33,581 nucleotides of DNA from an uncultured Oscillospiraceae bacterium (GCA_958354085.1 CATWUX010000006.1:1-33581); one strand, 5' to 3'. Numbered from the stretch's first letter, positions 1-7,093 are shown. A program made the numbers and translations. The notes: generated by a model not told the origin, from the letters alone.

Positions 1-785
1 GTGCGTCCCTTTTTTGTGCGAAGGTTGTTAAAGGAAAGGGACAGCGCTGTAAAGAACGACATGGATATTTTCTTATGCTTTAGCTTTTGCACTTCTTTCT
101 CTTTTTCGCTGTAAGGATTGGTATCGTTGACAATTTTCCCGTCCAGCAGCTTCACAATGCGGGTGGAATACTTTTCGGCAAGCTCCGGGTTATGCGTAAC
201 CATAATGACCAGCTTATCCTTTGCGATTTCCTTTAAAAGCTCCATGATTTGCAGGCTTGTTTCGGAATCAAGCGCGCCGGTAGGCTCGTCAGCAAGCAAT
301 ATGTCCGGGTTATTGACAAGCGCACGGGCAATGGCAACACGCTGCATTTGACCGCCCGACATCTGATTGGGCTTTTTATGAATGTGATCGCCCAGTCCAA
401 CCTTTTTAAGCACGGAAACAGCCCGTTGCTTGCGTTCCTTTTTGGAAACACCGGCTAAGGTCAGCGCCATTTCCACATTGGCAAGTACGCTTTGGTGCGG
501 AATCAAATTATAGCTTTGAAATACAAAACCGATGGAATTATTGCGGTAGTAATCCCAATCTGCGTCCTTATATTCTTTTGTTGAAACACCGTTAATGACA
601 AGATCACCGCTGGTGTAGCGGTCAAGACCGCCGATGATGTTGAGCATGGTCGTTTTACCGGAGCCGCTTTGACCGAGAATGGAGACAAACTCGTTCTCGC
701 GGAACGAAATGCTGACGCCCTTTAAGGCGTCCTGCTTCATATCGCCGGTTACATAGGTTTTGACAATATTCTTCAGTTGTAACAT
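1..785 (-). CDS. ABC transporter, ATP-binding domain fused to start of a permease domain (partial)
   Basis: This gene is cut by the left edge of the window; about 261 codons are visible. The start ATG (785-783) has a strong ribosome binding site (AGGAGGTAG on the minus strand, 798-790). The protein has a Walker A motif GQSGSGKTT near residues 38-46, the ABC signature SGGQMQRVAIARAL and Walker B ILLADEPTGALD, as in the MacB/LolD/BceA class. After about residue 230 a Lys/Glu-rich linker leads to FFTALSLSFNNLRTKK, which looks like the cytoplasmic entry of an FtsX-type permease. So it is probably a single-chain ATPase-permease as found in Clostridia. It diverges from a two-component system, the usual layout for antimicrobial-peptide or cell-envelope stress modules. 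That role is inference, since the permease is not visible. The reading frame is intact throughout the visible part. Confidence 0.9.
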   Translation of the reverse strand, partial: MLQLKNIVKTYVTGDMKQDALKGVSISFRENEFVSILGQSGSGKTTMLNIIGGLDRYTSGDLVINGVSTKEYKDADWDYYRNNSIGFVFQSYNLIPHQSVLANVEMALTLAGVSKKERKQRAVSVLKKVGLGDHIHKKPNQMSGGQMQRVAIARALVNNPDILLADEPTGALDSETSLQIMELLKEIAKDKLVIMVTHNPELAEKYSTRIVKLLDGKIVNDTNPYSEKEKEVQKLKHKKISMSFFTALSLSFNNLRTKKGR

Positions 786-944
786 AAAACTACCTCCTGT
801 TTCGTGCGGTCATTATAGCATATCAAGATAAACTCACGGACACGCTACGGTAAACCCAAGATAAACTTGATAATTATCTAAAATACCGTATTTGTTTATC
901 GTGGCGTTACTTTTATATGTTATAATAAAATGGGAGGCGATAGG
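786..944. promoter_or_regulatory. Divergent control region with repeated GATAAAC half-sites
   Basis: This spacer separates the ABC transporter (minus) from the two-component system (plus). On the minus strand there is an extended -10 box, TGC-TATAAT (-10 at 817-812), giving a leader of about 20 nt before the transporter start. GATAAAC occurs at 827-833 and 860-866 (33 bp apart, about three helical turns). A GGTAAAC lies at 849-855, exactly 11 bp before the second copy, and an inverted GTTTATC lies at 894-900. Direct repeats at 11-bp pitch are typical of OmpR/PhoB-family operators, and the adjacent regulator belongs to that family. That these are its binding sites is inference. Confidence 0.55.
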
Positions 945-1622
945 ATGTTTACCATTCTTGTTGTTGAAGATAATGCGGATATGCGTGAACTTTTCTGCAC
1001 GGTTCTTTCTGATGGAGGCTACCATGCCATACCGGCTGTAGACGGCATGGACGCGCTTGAAATAATGGACAAAGAATACATCGATCTGATTGTGGCGGAT
1101 ATTATGATGCCGAATATGGACGGGTATGAGTTGACAAAATCTCTGCGTGAGGCAAACTACGATCTGCCGATTTTAATGGTGACGGCAAAGGATCAGTTTG
1201 AGGATATGCAAAAAGCGTTCCGCGCAGGAACGGACGATTATATGATCAAGCCTATCAATGTCAACGAGCTTTTATTAAGGGTGGAAGCATTGCTTCGCCG
1301 GGCAAAGATTTCCAGTGAGAAGAAAATCGTTGTCGGCAGTACGGTGCTTGACTATGATGCGCTGACCGTGACACGAAACGGAGAAGAAAGCATTTTACCG
1401 CAAAAGGAGTTCTATCTGCTGTATAAGCTGCTTTCCTACCCAAACAAGATTTTTACACGTCAGCAGTTGATGGATGAAATATGGGGTATGTTCTCCGAAA
1501 CAGACGAACGCACTGTGAACACGCATATCAATCGTCTGCGGGATCGGTTTTCCGATTGTAAAGACTTTGAAATCGTAACAGTCCGAGGTCTTGGCTATAA
1601 GGCGGTGAAACATGTTGACTAA
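945..1622 (+). CDS. OmpR/PhoB-family response regulator
   Basis: The protein has 225 residues. An N-terminal receiver domain carries the acidic pocket (E8, D9), the phospho-acceptor Asp at about residue 52 (VADIMMPNMDGYE) and the conserved Lys at about residue 102 (MIKPINV). A C-terminal winged-helix DNA-binding domain follows, ending in the family-typical DERTVNTHINRLRDRF and VRGLGYKA. I chose the ATG at 945 because GGAGG at 933-937 is correctly spaced for it; an in-frame ATG at 930 lies upstream of this site and has no ribosome binding site. The stop overlaps the start of the histidine kinase by 11 nt, so the two are translationally coupled. The likely target is the divergent ABC transporter and its own promoter. 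Confidence 0.95.
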   Translation: MFTILVVEDNADMRELFCTVLSDGGYHAIPAVDGMDALEIMDKEYIDLIVADIMMPNMDGYELTKSLREANYDLPILMVTAKDQFEDMQKAFRAGTDDYMIKPINVNELLLRVEALLRRAKISSEKKIVVGSTVLDYDALTVTRNGEESILPQKEFYLLYKLLSYPNKIFTRQQLMDEIWGMFSETDERTVNTHINRLRDRFSDCKDFEIVTVRGLGYKAVKHVD

Positions 1623-2664
1623 AAAGCCTCATTCAAAATTGTGGCTGCGTTTTGCCGGTTTGGTATTTGCCACGATTATTGCCGTTTTTATATTGGTAAC
1701 ACTGATTTGGTTTGCCTTGTTTGAACTGCATATGATTCCGGTGGATCCGCGGGATAAACCCGCTCCGATTCTCGTTTTTGCTTTGGGAAGTCTTTTGCTC
1801 GGAACGGTTATCGCACTATATGTCGGTAAGTTGATTGTCCGACCCGTTCAAAATATCGGCAATGCCTTTGACGAGCTTTCCAAAGGGAATTTTGAGGTTA
1901 AAGTTCCTGAAAACGAGCAGATTATGGAGATTCGGGAAATGGCACAGCGGTTTAACGCTATGACCTATGACCTTTCCCATATCGAAACGCTGCGCAGTGA
2001 TTTTGTGGCAAATGTTTCCCACGAGTTCAAAACCCCTATTGCTTCGATCGAGGGATATGCAACCCTTTTGCAAAATCACAATCTATCACAGGAAAAGCAC
2101 GACCGTTATGTAGAAAAGATTTTAGAAAATTCCCGCCGGCTTACCAATCTTTCCGGCAATATTCTGATGCTTTCCAAATTGGAAAATCAGGAAACGGTTT
2201 TGGGAAAAACGGAATATCGCCTTGACGAGCAGATACGCAAGTGTATTCTGATGTTGGAGAATCAATGGGCGGCAAAAAACATCGAGTTTGACTTGGAACT
2301 GCCTCGGCAAATCTATTACGGCAGTGAAGCGCTTTTAGAACAGGTTTGGAGCAATATACTGGACAATGCCATCAAGCATTCTCCCATCGGCGGTGTCATT
2401 CATGTAAGCATCCTGCAAACGGATACTCATCTTACGGTTGCCGTTGCCGATCACGGCGACGGAATGACAGAAGAGGTACAAAAACATATTTTTGAGAAGT
2501 TTTATCAGGGGGACAGTTCCCGCAAGGCGGAGGGAAACGGTCTTGGGCTTGCCCTTGTAAAACGGATTGTTGAACTTTGCAAAGGCACGGTTACAGTGGA
2601 AAGTTCACCGGGAAAGGGCGCCGAATTTTTTGTTACGCTTCCGAGCAAGACGGGAAAACTATAA
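1612..2664 (+). CDS. Sensor histidine kinase (HAMP-HisKA-HATPase_c)
   Basis: The kinase has 350 residues. Two transmembrane helices (about 12-37 and 52-70) are joined by only about 14 residues outside the membrane, so there is almost no external sensor domain. This resembles intramembrane-sensing kinases that respond through a partner transporter. A HAMP region (about 70-122) leads into the dimerisation domain with the phospho-accepting H137 in SHEFKTP, followed by the ATPase domain with the N box (NILDNAIKHSP), G1 (DHGDGM) and G2 (GNGLGLALV). It is co-transcribed with the response regulator, with overlapping reading frames. That it senses a substrate of the neighbouring ABC transporter is inference from the short loop and the gene order. 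Confidence 0.95.
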   Translation: MLTKKPHSKLWLRFAGLVFATIIAVFILVTLIWFALFELHMIPVDPRDKPAPILVFALGSLLLGTVIALYVGKLIVRPVQNIGNAFDELSKGNFEVKVPENEQIMEIREMAQRFNAMTYDLSHIETLRSDFVANVSHEFKTPIASIEGYATLLQNHNLSQEKHDRYVEKILENSRRLTNLSGNILMLSKLENQETVLGKTEYRLDEQIRKCILMLENQWAAKNIEFDLELPRQIYYGSEALLEQVWSNILDNAIKHSPIGGVIHVSILQTDTHLTVAVADHGDGMTEEVQKHIFEKFYQGDSSRKAEGNGLGLALVKRIVELCKGTVTVESSPGKGAEFFVTLPSKTGKL

Positions 2665-2673
2665 AGTTTAGCA

Positions 2674-2708
2674 TAAGTAAAGGCATCGCGAAACGATGCC
2701 TTTACTTA
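2674..2708. terminator. Hairpin terminator between convergent genes
   Basis: A perfect 15-bp stem (2674-2688 pairs with 2694-2708) closes a 5-nt loop (CGAAA). It lies between the histidine kinase (plus) and the exported flavodoxin gene (minus). There is no long T-run beyond the stem; the outer arm itself is T-rich, so it may work in both directions. Confidence 0.7.
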
Positions 2709-2744
2709 AAACTCTGTAAACAGTCTTAAATTAGTGTTATCTCA

Positions 2745-3392
2745 TTACCCGAGAATTTGTATCCATTCGGCGATCTCTGTTTCCGATACTCCGGATGAAA
2801 ATCTCTTTCCTTCAAGCCAGTTGCCGGTTCCTGCAGCTTCTTTGAGCAGTTCTGCGCTGTTTCCTAAACCTGAACTTGCCGATGTGCAGAAGGGGATTAC
2901 TGTTTTTGCCGTAAAATCATTTGCTTCAATAAAACCGTTAACAGGCCATGCGGCAATCCCCCACCAAATGGGATATCCTATAAACACGGTATCGTATTCA
3001 TCGAAGTTGTCGACTGTCGCATTTACCAGTGCAATATCTCTGTCGTCAGGATGATCGTGTTCATAAACAACACGGCTGTTTTCATCGTTCCAATTCAAAT
3101 CCTCTCTGCTGTAAGGCTCTGTGGGAACAAGCTCAAACAAATCGCCGCCCGTCGCAGAAGCAATATATCCGGCGGCTTCTTTTGTATTTCCTGTTGCAGA
3201 GTAATAAACAACTAATGTCTTTTTGCCGGAAGTTTCATTTGAAGGTATTTCCGCCTCGGTTTTCTCGCTGCCTGATTGCAGGTTTTCCGAAGTCCCGGAC
3301 TTGCCGTCGGAGTGATCCGCGCTTTGACTGCCACAGGCGGTGAGGGATAATAGAAACAAAATGCTTATGATACATAAAAATAATTTTTTCAT
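2745..3392 (-). CDS. Exported flavodoxin-domain lipoprotein
   Basis: The protein has 215 residues. Residues 1-20 form a lipoprotein signal peptide (charged start, hydrophobic core, lipobox LTAC with the lipidated Cys at 20). A low-complexity Ser/Glu/Gly linker to about residue 57 is followed by a flavodoxin-fold domain: the FMN phosphate-binding loop YYSATGNTK (about 64-71), IGYPIWWGIAAWPV and the FCTSASSGLG loop. It should therefore be a flavodoxin displayed on the outside of the cell membrane. It is the last gene of the minus-strand redox operon, 12 bp after the aldo/keto reductase. Known flavodoxins of this type (Flavodoxin_4) are mostly cytoplasmic. The electron donor outside the membrane is unknown. 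Confidence 0.88.
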   Translation of the reverse strand: MKKLFLCIISILFLLSLTACGSQSADHSDGKSGTSENLQSGSEKTEAEIPSNETSGKKTLVVYYSATGNTKEAAGYIASATGGDLFELVPTEPYSREDLNWNDENSRVVYEHDHPDDRDIALVNATVDNFDEYDTVFIGYPIWWGIAAWPVNGFIEANDFTAKTVIPFCTSASSGLGNSAELLKEAAGTGNWLEGKRFSSGVSETEIAEWIQILG

Positions 3393-3404
3393 AATCAGTC
3401 TCCT

Positions 3405-4295
3405 TTACCAGCTTTTCTTCTCTTTTGTGCAGTCCCGCTGCTTTTTTCTCTCCTCAACCATTTTGACAAACCACTCGACCATGGACGGATCCTGATGAGA
3501 GAAGAAAGAGCTTTCGCTTTTATCCAAAACCGCAATGGCAGTCATATCCTCATCGGACAGCGCAAAGTCAAACACATCAAAATTTTCTTGCATATGCTCG
3601 CTATGGGTGGACTTCGGAATCACAACTACTCCGCGCTGAATATTCCAGCGCAGCATAACCTGTGCCGCTGTTTTTCCGTATTTTTCACCGATTTGCGAAA
3701 TGACCGGATTGTCAAATGTACCTCCGCGGCCCTCTCCGAACGGTGCCCATGCCTCCAGGCGGATATCGTACTTGTCAGCCCATTCTTTCAAGTTTTTCTG
3801 CTGATTGAAAATATGCGTTTCCATTTGATTGACCATCGGTTTGATGCGGTTGAAAGACGCAAAGTCAACCATACGGTCGGCATAAAAGTTTGAGATGCCG
3901 ATGGCACGGATTTTTCCCTCTTCGTACAATTCTTCCAGCGCTCTCCAGGCACCGTAAGTGTCGGAGAACGGCTGATGCAGCAGCACCAAATCCAGATACT
4001 CCGTTTTCAGCTTGCGAAGAGATTCCGCCACGGAAGCCTTTGTCTGTTCATAACCGTAATGCTCGATCCACACTTTGGTGGTCAGAAAGATGTTTTCCCT
4101 TGGCACGCCGGATTTCTCGATAGCGGAGCCGACCTCCTCCTCGTTAAAATACGACTGTGCCGTGTCGATATGCCGGTACCCCACCTTTAAGGCGTCAAGC
4201 ACGCAGCGTTCACATTCCTCTTTGGTTACCTGATAAACGCCGTAGCCTAAAATGGGCATTTTTACACCGTTTGATAATGTTACATATTCCATCAT
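3405..4295 (-). CDS. Aldo/keto reductase
   Basis: The protein has 296 residues and is an NADPH-dependent reductase of aldehydes and ketones. The family's catalytic tetrad is visible: D44 and Y49 (HIDTAQSY), K74 (LTTKVW) and H107 (VLLHQPF). The C-terminal coenzyme-binding stretch VVIPKSTHSEHMQENFDVFDF is also present. Translation probably starts at the first of two tandem ATGs (4295), 7 nt after an AAGGAG site. The start overlaps the end of the upstream flavoprotein gene by 4 nt. The substrate cannot be told from sequence; the flavodoxin and reductase neighbours suggest detoxification of reactive carbonyls or quinones. Confidence 0.93.
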   Translation of the reverse strand: MMEYVTLSNGVKMPILGYGVYQVTKEECERCVLDALKVGYRHIDTAQSYFNEEEVGSAIEKSGVPRENIFLTTKVWIEHYGYEQTKASVAESLRKLKTEYLDLVLLHQPFSDTYGAWRALEELYEEGKIRAIGISNFYADRMVDFASFNRIKPMVNQMETHIFNQQKNLKEWADKYDIRLEAWAPFGEGRGGTFDNPVISQIGEKYGKTAAQVMLRWNIQRGVVVIPKSTHSEHMQENFDVFDFALSDEDMTAIAVLDKSESSFFSHQDPSMVEWFVKMVEERKKQRDCTKEKKSW

Positions 4296-4831
4296 GAAAC
4301 ACTCCTTCCCATTTCATAGGCTTCGTTGTAAGCGGGAGTATTTTTTATCTCTCCGACCTTCCAAGCGCCGACGCCGTAGATAATACCTGTTTCTCTCGCT
4401 CCGGAAAGGCAATCCTCCGTAAAACCGCGGAACGCTTCCATAGTGCGGGTAAGGCTCGTCGTTTCGGTATCCGCCGCTGTCAGGATAAAGTAAAAATCCT
4501 TGTCGGTAATTTCCGTGTATCTCGGCACAGTGCGGTCAATGAAGGTTTTCATCTGTCCGTCCATTGTGTAGAAATAGACAGGCGTGGCAAGAACAATCAC
4601 ATCTGCTCTCACCATTTTGTCAAGAATTTCTGCCATGTCATCCTTTTGTACGCATTTGTGCGTGGAGTTGCACACACCACAGCCACGGCAGTAACCGATA
4701 TTCTCGGATGCCAGAAATATCTTTTCTACCTTATGACCGCTCTCTTGCGCCCCTTCGGCAAACCTGTCACATAGTATATCGGAATTGCCGCCTTTCCTCG
4801 GACTTGCCGAAATAATAAGTACATTTTTCAT
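4292..4831 (-). CDS. Iron-sulfur flavoprotein-like NAD(P)H-dependent FMN reductase
   Basis: The protein has 179 residues with a flavodoxin-like fold: the FMN loop SASPRKGGNSD (residues 8-18) and the TPVYFYTMDGQMKTFIDR segment of the FMN_red family. Between them sits a compact cysteine cluster, C48-x2-C51-x2-C54-x5-C60. This matches the spacing of the [4Fe-4S]-binding motif of Methanosarcina iron-sulfur flavoprotein (Isf), so a cluster is likely. Proteins of this family pass electrons from ferredoxin or NAD(P)H to O2, H2O2 or quinones. It lies 9 bp after the cupin gene and overlaps the aldo/keto reductase, so it is clearly in the operon. The physiological acceptor is unknown. Confidence 0.9.
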   Translation of the reverse strand: MKNVLIISASPRKGGNSDILCDRFAEGAQESGHKVEKIFLASENIGYCRGCGVCNSTHKCVQKDDMAEILDKMVRADVIVLATPVYFYTMDGQMKTFIDRTVPRYTEITDKDFYFILTAADTETTSLTRTMEAFRGFTEDCLSGARETGIIYGVGAWKVGEIKNTPAYNEAYEMGRSVS

Positions 4832-4840
4832 AATAACACC

Positions 4841-5251
4841 TCACTTCAGTTTATCGTATTCTTCATTGGAAACAGGCTCGCACCATTCCGTCCTGCAATT
4901 ATCCCCCGGCACTTCGACTGCTAAATGCTGAAACCATGAATCAGCCGATGCACCGTGCCAATGCTTTACCTCGGCGGGAATATGCACCACATCTCCGGCT
5001 TTCAGCTTTCTTGCCGGCTTACCCCATTCCTGATACCAGCCTTCTCCCGAGGTAACAAGCAGCATCTGACCGCCGCCTTTATCCGCATGATGGATATGCC
5101 AGTTGTTGCGGCATTTCGGTTCAAAGGTTACATTGCCGATCACGACCTGCTCTGTCGAGAGCATATTCAAATAGCTCTGCCCGATGAAATACTGTGCAAA
5201 TGCTTCGTTTGCGTTTCCTTTGGGGAATACGCTTATTTCCGGTATATTCAT
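4841..5251 (-). CDS. Small single-domain cupin protein
   Basis: The protein has 136 residues and a conserved beta-barrel cupin. Motif 1 includes the metal-ligand pattern HIHH (residues 52-55) and GEGWYQEWG; motif 2 is AGDVVHIPAEVKHWHGA (about 86-101). The start at 5251 is chosen because GGGAGG is well spaced before it and the ATGA there overlaps the stop of the upstream flavodoxin gene, the classic coupling signature. A longer in-frame start at 5272 lies inside that gene. Such cupins occur beside flavodoxins, aldo/keto reductases and carboxymuconolactone-decarboxylase-like proteins in Clostridia; no reaction is established. Confidence 0.88.
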   Translation of the reverse strand: MNIPEISVFPKGNANEAFAQYFIGQSYLNMLSTEQVVIGNVTFEPKCRNNWHIHHADKGGGQMLLVTSGEGWYQEWGKPARKLKAGDVVHIPAEVKHWHGASADSWFQHLAVEVPGDNCRTEWCEPVSNEEYDKLK

Positions 5252-5766
5252 AGCAAATCCTCCCGAACCCATTTTTCAATATCTTTTCTCGACCGTTTTA
5301 CGCTGCCACCGTGAATGGCAAGTCCCTTTTCAACCTTTGCGGCGGGACACAGTTTTTTGATGTCGTTTATGCTGCTGCCCAGGCCGCTGCCTTCGTGGGT
5401 ACAGAAAGGCTTGATGGTTTTTTCGCTGAAATCAAAATGCTCCAGAAAAGTAAACACGGCCACAGGCATGGTGCTCCAGTAGTTTGGATAACCTAAATAA
5501 ATCACATCATATTCATCGATCGTTTCAAGCCATTTTTTCAGTTCGGGACGGGTGTTCTGCCGCTGATCGGCCTGCGCCTGCGCGATACACTCGTTGTAAT
5601 CCCTTGCATAAGGCTCCAACTGTTCGATTTTAAACCAATCAGCGCCCGTCAACTCTTTGATTATACCAGCCGCAACCTCCGTATTGCCGACGTCCAATGT
5701 TTTAATCAATCCGTTTACATAGTTCTCATCGGCTCTTGAATAAAAAGCAATCAACTTTTTCGACAT
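5248..5766 (-). CDS. Flavodoxin-like protein, cytoplasmic
   Basis: The protein has 172 residues and no signal peptide. It resembles the flavodoxin domain of the exported lipoprotein at 2745-3392: IYLGYPNYWSTMPVAVFTFLEHFDF and FCTHEGSGLG correspond to matching segments there. The phosphate loop is unusual (YSRADENYVNG instead of YSxTGNT), so FMN may bind differently or weakly. It is the first gene of the five-gene minus-strand operon, with GGAGG 7 nt before the ATG, and it overlaps the cupin start by 4 nt. It diverges from the LysR-type regulator, which probably controls it. Confidence 0.9.
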   Translation of the reverse strand: MSKKLIAFYSRADENYVNGLIKTLDVGNTEVAAGIIKELTGADWFKIEQLEPYARDYNECIAQAQADQRQNTRPELKKWLETIDEYDVIYLGYPNYWSTMPVAVFTFLEHFDFSEKTIKPFCTHEGSGLGSSINDIKKLCPAAKVEKGLAIHGGSVKRSRKDIEKWVREDLL

Positions 5767-5813
5767 TTCGATACCTCCGTCCGGTTTCTGTTAAAAGTAT
5801 AACATAGAAATCC

Positions 5814-5842
5814 TTGACACAGAATATCCGATATGTTATCAT
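5814..5842 (+). promoter_or_regulatory. Sigma-A promoter of the LysR gene
   Basis: A consensus -35 box TTGACA (5814-5819) and a -10 box TATCAT (5837-5842) are separated by 17 bp. Transcription would begin near 5849, inside the palindrome at 5840-5868. A regulator bound there would block its own promoter. A possible minus-strand -10 (TATACT, 5801-5796) for the flavodoxin operon lies just to the left, without a good -35, as expected for an activator-dependent promoter. Confidence 0.75.
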
Positions 5843-5868
5843 AGTATAAACTTAAAGTTTATACTATG
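5840..5868. repeat. Perfect 14-bp inverted repeat, probable LysR operator
   Basis: The arms CATAGTATAAACTT (5840-5853) and AAGTTTATACTATG (5855-5868) are exact reverse complements around a single central A (5854). The repeat contains T-N11-A type spacings typical of LysR-family operators. It lies between the promoter and the ribosome binding site (GGAGG, 5874-5878) of the LysR gene, so it could also form an RNA hairpin in that gene's leader. Confidence 0.8.
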
Positions 5869-5884
5869 CAATCGGAGGCACCCT

Positions 5885-6781
5885 ATGTATAATCCTATGC
5901 TTGATACTTTTATAGCGGTTTCGGATTATGGCAGCTTTACCAAAGCGGCAGAGCATCTGTATATTTCACCCACTGCCGTTATGAAACAGATGAATGCGCT
6001 TGAAAGCCATCTGAACTTAAAGCTGATAGAACGAACTCCGTCAGGCGTACATATAACGCCTGCGGGGAAAGTCATTTATCGTGACGCAAAGTTTATGATC
6101 GATTACTCAAAAAAGTCCATTGCCGCCGCAAATTCCGCCACACATAAATACGATACTACCTTCTGCGTCGGTACATCTTTACTCAATCCCGCAAAGCCTT
6201 TTATGGATTTGTGGTACAAGGTAAATCAAAGCTTTCCTGACTACAAGCTGCACCTTGTTCCTTTTGAAGATAATCACGAGGGTATTTTATCGGAAATCGA
6301 AAAACTGGGAGAAAAATTTGATTTCTTAATCGGCGTATGTGATTCCAAGGCTTGGCTGTCTTTATGCAATTTTTTGCCGCTCGGAAGATACAAAAAAATG
6401 ATTGCGGTATCAAGAGAACATCCTCTTGCATCGAAAAGCCGTATTGATATCAAAGATTTATACGGCGAAACGCTTATGATGGTGAGCCGCGGAGATTCCG
6501 GCGTCAATGATTTCATACGCAATGATTTGGAAAAGAATCACCCGCAGATTCATATTGAGGACACCCCGCACTTTTATGATTTGTCTGTATTTAACCGCTG
6601 TGCAGAGACCGGAAATGTCCTGCTTACGATTGAATGTTGGCAGGAGGTTCACCCCGCTCTTGTCTCTATCCCTGTCAATTGGGATTACAGCATTCCTTAC
6701 GGGCTGCTTTACAGCTTTCATGCACCGGAAGATGTGCTGAGGTTTGTTAAGGCGGCGGAGACCATAACGCATAAAGCATGA
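5885..6781 (+). CDS. LysR-family transcriptional regulator
   Basis: The protein has 298 residues. The N-terminal winged helix-turn-helix (about residues 3-62) carries GSFTKAAEHLYISPTAVMKQMNALE, followed by a periplasmic-binding-protein-like effector domain (about 90-298). Length and layout are normal for the family. It is transcribed away from the five-gene redox operon with 118 bp between, the arrangement in which LysR proteins usually control the divergent genes and repress themselves. The inducer is unknown; an oxidised quinone, aldehyde or other electrophile would fit the target genes, which is inference. Confidence 0.93.
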   Translation: MYNPMLDTFIAVSDYGSFTKAAEHLYISPTAVMKQMNALESHLNLKLIERTPSGVHITPAGKVIYRDAKFMIDYSKKSIAAANSATHKYDTTFCVGTSLLNPAKPFMDLWYKVNQSFPDYKLHLVPFEDNHEGILSEIEKLGEKFDFLIGVCDSKAWLSLCNFLPLGRYKKMIAVSREHPLASKSRIDIKDLYGETLMMVSRGDSGVNDFIRNDLEKNHPQIHIEDTPHFYDLSVFNRCAETGNVLLTIECWQEVHPALVSIPVNWDYSIPYGLLYSFHAPEDVLRFVKAAETITHKA

Positions 6782-6819
6782 AATATTACAAAATGTTATT
6801 GTGAAAAGAGGTTGAGGAC

Positions 6820-6847
6820 TTGACAAAATTGCATTTTTGAGTATACT
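6820..6847 (+). promoter_or_regulatory. Sigma-A promoter of the structured leader and MATE operon
   Basis: A consensus -35 TTGACA (6820-6825) is followed 16 bp later by TATACT (6842-6847). Transcription would start near 6854, immediately before the first conserved-looking stem of the leader. The leader therefore lies almost exactly between the start point and the terminator. Confidence 0.8.
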
Positions 6848-6854
6848 ATACTGT

Positions 6855-6950
6855 GCTTGCTCGGAGGGCAAATCATTCGGTGGAAATGATGAGCTGGATA
6901 AGGCAACAGGCTGAGACGCCTGTATGACTTATCCGGCTTTTTTGTGTTTT
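6855..6950 (+). promoter_or_regulatory. Structured leader ending in a terminator; riboswitch candidate
   Basis: Two folded parts can be drawn. The first has an outer stem GCTC (6859-6862) with GAGC (6891-6894), an asymmetric unpaired GGAGGGCAA stretch, and an inner hairpin ATCATT (6872-6877)/AATGAT (6885-6890). The second is a terminator: GCTGGATAAG (6893-6902) pairs with CTTATCCGGC (6928-6937), has an inner stem ACAGGC (6906-6911)/GCCTGT (6918-6923), and is followed by six Ts (6938-6943). Bases 6893-6894 are needed by both parts, so they compete, as in an off/on switch. The next genes are MATE exporters. Guanidine-IV (mepA) riboswitches are known to precede MATE genes in Clostridia, which makes that class the leading guess, but I could not match its consensus from memory. 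Confidence 0.65.
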
Positions 6951-6979
6951 AAGCTGCAAAGTAAAATAGGTCATCGGAG

Positions 6980-7004
6980 GATCTGCGGCCGCAGCCGCAA
7001 GATC
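6980..7004 (+). other. Second hairpin in the leader of the cytidylate-kinase-like gene
   Basis: GATCTGCGGC (6980-6989) can pair with GCCGCAAGATC (6994-7004) around a CGCA loop with one bulged A. It lies beyond the terminator and 90 bp before the coding start, with no T-run, so it is not a terminator. It may protect or process the read-through mRNA; its role is unknown. Confidence 0.4.
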
Positions 7005-7093
7005 GAAAAAGATGTCGGGTGCGCTCGGTTATTCTTGATAATAGCTGGGCGCTTTATTTTATGAAAAATAAAAACCAATACGGAGGTATCATT

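Noticed and set aside
921..926. TATAAT before the response regulator as a promoter -10 box
   Set aside because: No -35 box at 16-18 bp, and transcription would start on the ribosome binding site, leaving almost no leader. The promoter is probably elsewhere or activator-dependent.
6909..6916. GGCTGAGA in the MATE leader, which resembles the TPP riboswitch core, with CTGGATAA just before it
   Set aside because: The elements are in the wrong order, the remaining TPP core is missing, and the GGCTGAGA lies in the loop of the terminator's inner stem.
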